Shown here piece after piece: positions 52,401-60,000 of a DNA stretch of 60,000 nt (position 1 is its first letter; the number at the start of each line of letters is the position of its first letter). The notes under the pieces are model-generated. The model saw only the letters and a list, made by a program, of their open reading frames with translations. It was not told the DNA's origin and ran no database searches. A program made the position numbers and the translations under genes. This DNA comes from Membranipora membranacea (taxonomy: Eukaryota > Bryozoa > Gymnolaemata > Cheilostomatida > Membraniporidae), in contig OU612072.1 of NCBI GenBank assembly GCA_914767715.1, positions 5,768,001 through 5,828,000 on the forward strand, in the 5' to 3' direction.

Positions 52401-55233
52401 TGACAAGGCTCAGTTATTTAATAACACAGTACTGTGTTATAACTGGTAAAATTTACTAGCTTTAATCTGGCCTCAGAGCTTCATATTTTGTAGTTATCTT
52501 ATCTTACCTTAAGCATTATTTTGTACCACGGCGCACCTTATAGCGGGTTTATGCAAATTTACTTATCTTGTCAGTTCGCGGGTTTTTCTCATCCCATTCG
52601 TTCTAGACAACTGAAGTGACAAGTCGTCTTTTCACAATTTCCACCCTCCCGCCCTAAAATACTACCTTATGTTACTATATTTCTCAGTGTGTGAAAGGTG
52701 ACTTGGGTGCATGTGTGGTTGGTGCTAAATTTTCCGCCTTTTCTAAAGTATCGAGGCCGAATTTCCTCCTATAAAGTTGTTGCCCTGCCCATGCTGTTCT
52801 CCAGCAACTTACTGTACATACTTAATTGTTTATTTCTAGCTTATTGGGGGTTAACCAGGAAATGGCGTATTAGTCGCCCCCTCCTATAGGGGAACCCCCA
52901 GCTATCTTGTTAATCATTGAGGTGAGAAAAAATGATGTATTTTGAAGTTGAGGTTTTTGTCTCTTGGTTGCACTGGCTTACCTTCACGGATGAATCCAGG
53001 TGTTGAGAGTTGAAATGATTTTGTTGCCAACAGGAACTGATTCGATATAAGCTCAATCTCAAAGGAAAAGTTAGATTGTGGCGTCAGGTCTGGAAGCACA
53101 ATCTGTAGAACTTCAGTACCATCACTGACAAAAATATCTTCCAGCTCAATTCTGTTACCATCGGTATGGTTATATAGTTTTAGCCTGATATAGATTGATA
53201 AACATACACAGTGAAAAAAAAAGGTTCTTAAGCACTCTTTTGAGCGATGTACTCAGTTGTTTGAAAAAAAAACTTGTTCTCTACTTCTTTTAAAGTCATG
53301 TCAGAGTATAACATCAAACAGCATAAGTAACGCTTAGAACAAAGACAATGAGTAAGCGATCGTGGTAAATCGATTAACGATACCTTGATGGAGCGAACAC
53401 AGTTGAGTTGAAACCATTAATATTGGCAGTAAGTGTAATATTGAACGCAGTCATCGTTGCTCTATGATTGAGGAATATAGCATCCTTCTCTGTAATTTAA
53501 AATAGATCGAAATAGTTATAGCTATTGTAACAGCCTATGGCAATTTTATAATATATTTTTTGTCATCACACATCTGTGGCAATACCAAAGGATTATGACA
53601 TTTCTAAGCAAATCATTTCAAACCTCAAAAAATATCCTGTTAGTAACATACCCTCATCAGTAAACCCTGCAACAGTAACTTCTCTCAGGGTGACAGAGTC
53701 AGGGTCAGCGTTGAAGATAGCTACATGTCTAGCTACACTTATCTCCTCTGGCTGCTCTGGTATCTGGATAAGGTCGAGGGTGTTCACACTGATTGTGTCT
53801 ATAATCCTCCAGTTGTTTGTATCTCTTGGATCAGGATCTGATGGAGTGATTGACTCTTCGATACTGAAGAGTAGCTGTGCGCCATCCAATCTGAATCCTA
53901 GAAATTGAAAATGTGGGAAAATATAGCAATCTGACTGGGCCTGTATTGACTATTTTTGTCTGTGTGGCGCTAGGTGCAAAGATTGCTGCTTTGGAGAAAA
54001 GCAGTCCCCTTCTCGAAATGGCGGGAAACATCTCAAAATGGGCAAACAAATTACAGATGGAATTGACTCCAGTTTGTGGTGAGATTTCTGCATCTTTCCA
54101 TCTTCCCTCACTTTATTGACTTTTGATTGAGTACATGCCTTATGCTTTCCATGAAACAACTTTCCTTGATCATGACCATTGTTCAGTGTCACATCTATGT
54201 GTTAATTAGATAGTCTTGGTGTTCGCGCTCCCATGTTGTACAATCATATTTCTGAGTGGTGTCATTTTTTGGTATTTTGCTGCATTATATCTCACCTTTT
54301 TTTATCGGAATCATTGCAGTGTTTCAGTAACAACTGGGGATGCATAGGTTTTTACTAATGCAAAAAATTTACCATGATATAACGAACCATGTCTTTGTCC
54401 TCGATTGCAAACAGTTATGACATATATATAGTATTGCTTTCCCAAATCTACCATCCACCAGCTATTAGGTTCTTTCAGGGTATGTGACCAGAGACCATCA
54501 TGATTACTGACATTCACACACTGAGCAGGTAAGGGGTCACCATCTACAGCTATCTCTGCTACCCGAGGTCCTGAGGGTCCCCCGCCATAAGCGTCTTCTG
54601 GTCTAATATATGTATTTGACTGGGTGGCTGGTTTGTTAAACGCTACATTAGTTTGAGCATCGGTAATGCTGCCTACAGAATAAGATATGATTGATATTAA
54701 CACATCTGAGTAGGAACAACTATATTTTTATATTTAAAAAATTGTGGGTTAAAATCGCAAGTTCTGTCTCTATTTGAAAACTTACGGTGACTGATGGAGC
54801 GCCGTAATACTCGGCGATAAGTTGGGCTCAGTTTGCAGGCCATTCGGAGCACCCCTGAGGCGTCTACTCAGCCCAGTAGTCAGTAGACTGCCGTTGGATT
54901 CCAACCAAAGACCTCCAACACTTGTGCATTTGAGGGCCGGCGTTCTAACCAAATGAGCTACCTCCTACTCCTTTCATAATGTGTTGAAATAATCTTGAGG
55001 ACTGGGTACCAATGAATTGACGTTCACTTTAAGAAAGAAAACAAATTCAGCTGAAATCAGCTCTTGCCATTGGGTGCCAAATGATGCTTTTGCAGTTTTA
55101 CCGATTCAGGTTTCAGTCTTTATATGCCACAGAATCACACTTCTCATTTGTAAACAGACATACCTGACAGCACGTAGAAAATCAGAGTACACCAGGCTGT
55201 CTCTGTTGTAATAATCCTTCTGAGTATTCCCAT
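43482..55233 (-). CDS. F5/8C-FN3 single-pass receptor with tyrosine-motif tail (gene 3)
   Basis: Eight exons (55164-55233, 54388-54672, 53652-53897, 53384-53489, 52982-53184, 50933-51101, 44156-44199, 43482-43810) join in frame to 483 residues. A second donor at 54373 would add five residues to exon 2. The signal peptide, F5/8C domain (24-200) and FN3-like domain (201-303) closely match gene 2: exon 3 differs at about 9 of 82 residues and exon 5 at about 14 of 68. Exon 5 then joins the membrane exon directly (span about 326-350, then KKKRLK). The tail (about 375-483) has ten tyrosines and no enzyme. DYEDL, DYAKL and SQYEML are YxxL motifs, YTTM fits the PI3-kinase site YxxM, and NYENI near the end fits YxN. 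A LINE occupies the 6.7 kb intron between the membrane exon and the tail, in opposite orientation. Signalling by phosphorylation of the tail is inference. Confidence 0.88.
45180..45480. repeat. direct repeat pair upstream of the LINE
   Basis: Two diverged units (about 45180-45330 and 45357-45480) share catttacatcct, tatagg, ggcttta or ggctata, and atcactgtgca followed by ataaatattttc. They may belong to the 5' region of the LINE or be separate. Confidence 0.6.
45500..46135 (+). repeat. tandem monomers, likely 5' UTR of the LINE
   Basis: Three imperfect units each contain a version of actgtgg, ttctgcagttttcc, then ctctaagtttcttttccttt and tatagagcaaa followed by attttcattt (ending near 45750, 45880 and 46045). 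They end just before ORF1. Tandem 5' UTR monomers often serve as internal promoters in LINEs. Confidence 0.62.
46142..46976 (+). pseudogene. LINE ORF1 with PHD-like zinc finger
   Basis: ATG at 46142 opens 221 codons. Residues about 28-100 hold a C4HC3-like pattern: CQKC, CSCC, HTTC, and YCPKC. A helical, charged stretch follows, as for the coiled coil of LINE ORF1 proteins. A frameshift near 46765 moves the rest (KIQFHTEVMKIDFLRK and onward) into another frame ending at 46976. PHD-type ORF1 proteins are known in CR1 and L2 groups and bind the element RNA. Confidence 0.75.
47153..49883 (+). pseudogene. LINE ORF2, endonuclease and reverse transcriptase
   Basis: The AP endonuclease is clear: MNWNCNGISGK, DIFALTETKL, GRGGGVLIG, VIVGDFNLPDIDW and CSDHDI. 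A frameshift near 47715-47735 splits it. The RT follows: AGPDGL, YRPISMTCIASKVLE, DFS then a stop where lysine is expected (48876), AFDVV, SGVPQGSVLGPLLF, and FFADD as the catalytic box. More frame changes occur near 49170 and 49430. The C-terminal part (to 49883) has RPILEYASHGWSPHLGK. There is no RNase H. It is a nearly complete copy, only lightly decayed, of CR1/L2-like character. Confidence 0.9.
50933..51101 (-). other. gene 3 transmembrane exon
   Basis: It begins in phase 1 and ends in phase 2, like the membrane exons of genes 1 and 2. It encodes a short stalk, the span around IIISTAVIAGVITVIVVSFL and the basic stop-transfer KKKRLK. The matching gene 2 exon (32925-33099) has the same span pattern and the same end QQEL. 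Confidence 0.88.
52283..52304. repeat. short pentanucleotide microsatellite
   Basis: Four tandem tgcta/atgct units in a gene 3 intron. Confidence 0.8.
52357..52933 (+). repeat. interspersed repeat, long copy (gene 3 intron)
   Basis: The longer relative of 31971-32394, with extra segments at about 52580-52602 and 52641-52763. No ORF, and no clear terminal repeats. It may be a SINE-like or non-autonomous LTR-like element; I cannot tell which. Confidence 0.85.
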
Positions 55234-56944
55234 CACTATGTAAGATCTTACACTAGTATGTATTATGCTAATAAAAGTTTCTAGCGTGTAAAATTGGCAA
55301 ATTTCTAAGTTTTACCATGCCAAAATGTCATATTCTTCAAAAATCTAAAGCTTTAGCATAGCCTGTACACAGCTCATTGATATTTGGCTTATAACACATC
55401 TCGAGGTAATAACACAGGGCTGTGTAGCTACCTCCCTGTTGAAAGTCTTCATCCAATAGTGCAATTCATCAGCTTGTGGTTTTAATAACAACTTTGAGAC
55501 AAACATGATGTCAAAACAATAAATTACGATGACCGTGGCAGAATGAGGGCTCATAGGTTGTAATTTCAAGTTATTTATCTTATGCAGTAGCTTAATCATT
55601 GCATGATGAAACCTTTCCTTAACAATTATACTTAATAACATCATCCTTGTTGTATGACTACTAACAGCTGTTTTGAGGAAAAATTAGAGAAGTTTGTAGC
55701 CTGGTAAAATTCAAAATCGCTGATTGACTATGTAGTTTGGGATAAGTGACAGATAATACTTTTTGTTTTTTGTGACATGCTTTGGTGATGTGAAAAACTA
55801 TAAACAAACCATCACCACTCAAAGGCAGTAATTTAGATATAATGGCAGCGGATCAGACAGAAGTCTAGAACGAAGCGATGGGATGTTGTAAGCTCAGCCC
55901 CTGGGCTCTGGAGCAAAGCCCAGTCACCACATCTTGTCGATGTGTGTAAATAGCAAATGAAAATTGCGATGGAGCTGATGATGGATTTTCCCTACCTAGC
56001 GCAGGGGAGGCAATTCCTCCCTGTTGCACCTGGAAAAACAGGCTTGCCACTTTCAAAAAGATGGCTAACTCGGAAAAGTTTTCAAACTCATAATATTTTA
56101 CTTGCTTAGGCCAACATCCACTGTGCTTCGGCAGTATAGCAACTTTATAACTTCATCAGAGACACAGTCATAAGGTTAAGCAATGTTTAGGAGGAAGCAG
56201 GTTGTAGTTGGTCGGTCAAATATTGCAATGTAACAATCAGGAATAAATGATATAGTACAGGGAGGAAGAAGCTGCAACAACAACATCTTGGTTAGGACCA
56301 GCAAAGGAATGAGACCGAAATTTTAATAATGCAAGCGGGTAAAAAAACTATCTTATCTCGATATGGTATTAGTAATCTAGACATGTCTGAACCCTGATAC
56401 TATAATTACAAAATTGTAGGGTAATAGCATGAAGGATACGGGATTACTGATACCATGACAGTTGTCATATAAAGCCATATTCTGATTGTACCCTAGAGAT
56501 AAGATTTAACCACGTTGGGTGGTCAATTAGCTGTGAATAGGAAAAACAAAGGAACTGATACAACTTGCTACAAAGTCTGTTCAGGACTGGCAAAGTTTAT
56601 GACTTGGAGATTTCGATAAATCTAAAGTATAATTATGATGAATATATATATAGTGTAAGCAAGGAGTTTGAAACTCCCTGGTGTAAGGAAGATGTATCCT
56701 AAATCATAAATCTCGTTGTCTAGTGTGATCAGAAACAATCCATCATTCATCAGTCATGTTATCTTTGCAGAGTTTTCCCCTCGCTTGACAAGAGGTGACA
56801 ACCTTTTGCTCATGGAAACTAAGAGTAGAGGGTACTTGTAAACACCTGATACTAACAGAAACTGATGAATCTTTCTGTGGAGCCTGTTTTAATGATCTTC
56901 TTTTGGTGGATGCCAACATTGTGACAAACTGGCTAGGTTAGCCA
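52950..56944 (-). repeat. segmental duplication shared with gene 2, block B
   Basis: Partner of 38165-41782. It contains gene 3 exons 1-5, their introns and about 1.7 kb of 5' flank in the same order and orientation. Confidence 0.88.
54780..54982 (-). mobile_element. tRNA-derived SINE in gene 3 intron 1
   Basis: The fullest of three copies. On the minus strand, A-box TAGCTCATTTGG (54949-54960) and B-box GGTTGGAATCC (54896-54906) lie about 43 bp apart, as in tRNA-derived SINEs. A tail of unrelated sequence follows to about 54780. Confidence 0.78.
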
Positions 56945-57194
56945 TATTTATTTTAAAGCTTCCTTTGCTAGCAATAATTCTTGTCACCATACATTAATCT
57001 GCTCCATAACTTACGGTGCTAAACTTTGTCGCTACGTGTTACTAGTTTGATAATTGTAGACAAGAGTTATATGCAGTCAATCAATCAATTGAGCTTTTGT
57101 CAATTGCAAGTGTCTCAATTTGGGTCATTCAGATTTGCATTTTAATATTTAGAAGTTGTATCTAGAAAAAAATACAATTGGATATACTACATAC

Positions 57195-57240
57195 CTGAAA
57201 GTGCATAGAAGATCGAAGTAATCAAGAGTTCCCTCGTCAC
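57195..57240 (-). pseudogene. relic signal-peptide exon of a fourth receptor copy
   Basis: On the minus strand it reads V-T-R then ELLITSIFYALS, and ends at a GTATG donor in phase 1. This matches the end of the gene 2 and gene 3 first exons. The start codon position is GTG and a stop lies just upstream, so it cannot begin translation normally. No further exons follow before gene 3. Confidence 0.6.
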
Positions 57241-57253
57241 TCACTGAGATAAA

Positions 57254-57324
57254 ACACCTACGCCTACGCCTCCACCTCCGCCTCAGCCTACGCCTCAGCC
57301 TACGCCTACACCTACACCTACATG
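57254..57324. repeat. hexanucleotide repeat (CCTACG-type)
   Basis: About eleven units of cctacg, with variants cctcag, cctcca and cctaca. It lies directly upstream of the relic exon. Confidence 0.88.
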
Positions 57325-58640
57325 TATTGGGTTAATAAATGTCTTCTGTATATTGTACAAGTTTCAATGTTTGATGGAGGAAAAATATCTATTGAGAAAT
57401 GGCTTGTATCACTGTTTATAAATTGAGCCAGTTGACGGAGCTACTTCTGTGATGTCTGAAATCATTGATATGAATTCATGGATTAGTGGTAAAATACACA
57501 GTATGGCTTTTTGTGGAGAAATTACATCAGTATATAACTTTGTGTCAGCAATTGGATCTAGCCAAAATTCTGGCAGCTTTATCATTATGCATTTACTGAC
57601 GTCCCCGTAACGAGCATTAAAAACTCAGGCACGCTACTTGACAAATATTTACAAGGTGTCGGCTGAATTACTGAATTTTTGGACCAATCAAAGATGGGAA
57701 ATTGTTTCCAGCATTCATGCAAAAAATTTCCATATGCTTGTTCGAGGCCAGATATGTTCCTCTTATCCATGAATACATATCAGTGTCTGAAATTGATACA
57801 AAAACAAAAATTGTTATGGTTCTGAGGACTAATTGATATAAGGGTCATGGGTTGTTATTTCAAGTATTTTATTAAGTTAATTATTGAATGAAAACCTTTT
57901 CTAATAAACCATTTGACCTTGATGTAGGACTACTGATTGTAAAAGCTGTAAGGAGTTAAAATAACTTGTGGGTGTGGCTTAATCATTGTATAAAAATCTT
58001 TGCCTCATCAATGATGTGAGAGTGACCTTTATGTACAACTACTGATAGTGATTAGTGATAATCAAGTGTAGTACAAATAATAAAACAGTGTCTGCTGGTA
58101 AAATTCAGCGACCAAAGCGTTTTCCTAATTATAAAGATTGCTATTAATGCGGAGTAATACTTTGGTTTTTAATAATTTATGATTTAATGTGACAAACCAA
58201 AACTAAACACAATTCACTTTAGTGATGGGATAGTGGTAACTCAGGATAGATTGCAAATTTTGTAATGTTGTATATCCTCATGCAGACCCGTATTCAAAAA
58301 CAGTAGTAGAAGCAGCAGTTGTGGACAAAATCGTAGTGGACGGAAAAAAATCTCTGAGGGCAAGAAGCAATACCAGTAACACCAGTTTCTCTTTTAATGG
58401 ATCAGGGACAAAACCCAAGCCTCCAAAATTTTCCAAGGAGTATAAATAGCAAAAATAAGTCCCAAATAAGCTGATTATAACATAGGTGATTAATTCAAGG
58501 ACACTTTTTCTAGCATTCTAGGTTGACAGTGCCTTGCAAATGTTGCAATGTCTGCAGATAATTTGTTTACAATTGCTGGAAAAGTCGCCTTATACCCATC
58601 GTGAACTTTTACTAATTTAACTAAGAAGAATCATCAGTTT
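57325..58640. other. gene-free stretch
   Basis: No gene is supported. The right part may hold the decayed start of the Ty3/gypsy element, but no LTR could be recognised. Confidence 0.45.
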
Positions 58641-58649
58641 ATTCATGAA

Positions 58650-60000
58650 ATCAGACCTGATGAGGGAATGCCCAGGTGCTTACAAGGAAAAGAAAGGCCC
58701 AAGATTCGGCAAATGTTACGAATGCGGAGGACCCCACTTTGCCAGAGAATGCCTTAAGTTGAAAGATAGATGAAGTGGGCAGCAGCAAAATAGCAAGGGG
58801 CAGGTTAATGCCATAAGCGGATACTCGAGTGATTCGGAAGAGTCTTTGTGACAGTTAAAGAGCAAAAAAGGAGTGGATAAAGACTTTAAAATAGATTAGA
58901 GGTGTGATAAGAAAATGGTTAAGTTTTTGGTGGACACAGGAGCGGACGTGTCAGTTATAACAGCAACAACCGCAGAGCGATTGGGAGGCAAGGTAGCAAA
59001 ACTGGAGAGGATATTTACTGGTGCCGATGGGAGCCTGCTGGACATAGTAGGAAAAATGAAGATAGACATAGTTTCAGCGTAGGGGCAAAAAGTGCCTAGT
59101 ACAGTGTATGTGATGAAGGGAGCTAGGAATAACTTAATAGGAAAGCCAGAAGTAAGGAAACTAAGTTTAGTGAAAACTGTCCGTTTGGTAATAGATGAGG
59201 TACGGAGTAAACATCCTAAATTGTTCAGAAAACTAGGGGTGTTGCCAGATGTGTTTAGCATAAATCTCAAAGACGACGCAGTTCCATTATGCCTGTGTGT
59301 TCCAAGAAGAGCACCGATAGGACTTAGAGAAGCAACAAAGTGTGAACTGGAGAGGATGGAGAAATTAGGAGTTATAGAAAAGGTGGAGTACCCGACCACA
59401 TGGTAAAACCAAACGGCAAAGTGAGGTTGTGCGTTGATCTGACCCAGCTGAACAAGAGTGTCCAGAGAGAACATTTTCCACCGCCTAAACTTGAAGATAC
59501 ATTAACATCACTAGAAGGGAGCAAGTTCTTTAGTAAGATGGATGCTTATTCAGGATTCTGGCAAATCAGACTAGAGGAAGCTTCCAAAGAATACACGACA
59601 TTCATTACACCTTTCGGTCGGTACCAATACTGCAAGATGCCCTTCGGAATTTCGGCTGCTCCAGAATTTTTCCAACGTTAAATGTATAAGGTTCTGGGCG
59701 ATAGTTAGGGGGTAGTATGTATGATAGATGATATTTTGGTAGTGGGGAGCACAAAGGAGGAGCACGACAGAAGGTTGGAAGAGGTGTTGAATAAGTTGGA
59801 GAGTTCAGAACTAACTTTGAATAAAGATATATGTGAATTTTTGGTGGAGGTTAAATTTTTGGGCCATATATTGAGTAGTGAGGGCATTAAAGTGGACCCG
59901 GAAAAAGAGAGAGCGATCAAGGAGATGCCGGCGCCTCAGGATTTGAAGGCGTTGAAACGGTTTCTGGCTATGGTGAATTACCTAGGGAGATTCAGCCCGT
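58650..60000 (+). mobile_element. Ty3/gypsy-type element, gag end to RT, cut by window edge
   Basis: A zinc knuckle (CYECGGPHFAREC, about 58720-58755) ends gag. A protease with VDTGADVSVI (about 58930) follows, then the RT: LREATKCELERMEKLGVIEK, KPNGKVRLCVDLTQLNKS, KMDAYSGFWQIRLE, PFGRYQYCKMPFG, and the catalytic CMIDDILV (about 59720). FLGHILSSEGIKVDP marks the RT end. A few stops (for example after FFQR at 59681) and a frame change near 59402 show decay, though less than in the copy at 13.4-16.0 kb. RNase H and integrase would lie past the edge. Confidence 0.88.

Noticed and set aside
53576-53908. Plus-strand open frame of 110 codons, with a similar one at 38906-39176
   Set aside because: Both are antisense shadows of the F5/8C exon 3 of genes 3 and 2. 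Their similarity to each other only reflects the exon duplication.
57254-57324. A CRISPR-like array from evenly spaced units
   Set aside because: Units are six bases with no spacers. It is a simple repeat in an animal-type genome.
58896-59474. Long minus-strand open frame (192 codons)
   Set aside because: It lies antisense to the protease and RT of the Ty3/gypsy element, whose motifs on the plus strand are unmistakable. The minus translation has no recognisable domain.

Overview
The window is eukaryotic and metazoan in character. It is AT-rich, its genes are split by GT-AG introns of a few hundred bases, and it is full of decayed retroelements, foldback elements and a tRNA-derived SINE. The domain mix (fucolectin-type F5/8C, PAN/apple, FN3, receptor tyrosine phosphatase) points to an invertebrate, probably marine. 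The sequence alone does not settle the phylum. Almost no gene here is one long ORF. I assembled the models by reading splice sites and checking that the intron phases stay in frame.

Four protein-coding genes can be reconstructed end to end. Gene 0 (+, 7927-9804) encodes a secreted protein with a signal peptide, a PAN/apple domain and an F5/8C lectin domain. Genes 1, 2 and 3 lie head to tail on the minus strand (17114-21391, 24454-40329, 43482-55233). All three begin with the same module: signal peptide, F5/8C domain, one FN3-like domain, then a single membrane span. Their inner ends differ. Gene 2 has 29 exons and about 1355 residues. It adds more FN3 domains with a furin-like site, an intact phosphatase D1 domain (HCSAGVGRTG) and a degenerate D2 domain. 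Genes 1 and 3 have no phosphatase and end in short tails with ten tyrosines each, in ITIM-like, YxxM and YxN contexts. All three proteins finish with Y-E-N-V/I near the C terminus.

The cluster therefore looks like a set of paired receptors: matching outer domains joined either to a phosphatase or to a phosphotyrosine docking tail. Genes 2 and 3 also share about 1.5 kb of 5' flank, so they are probably regulated alike. A signal-peptide exon relic at 57.2 kb suggests a further, broken copy upstream. The pairing idea is inference; the gene structures are read directly.

The rest is mostly mobile DNA. From left to right it holds a LINE remnant with RNase H (minus, about 4.1-5.3 kb), a foldback element in gene 0 intron 1, a broken LINE reverse transcriptase (about 11.6-12.6 kb) and a Ty3/gypsy remnant (minus, about 13.4-16.0 kb). 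Further right are a TA-flanked foldback element in gene 1, a near full-length LINE with a PHD-like ORF1 inside the large intron of gene 3 (about 45.5-49.9 kb), and a Ty3/gypsy element running off the right edge (from about 58.6 kb).
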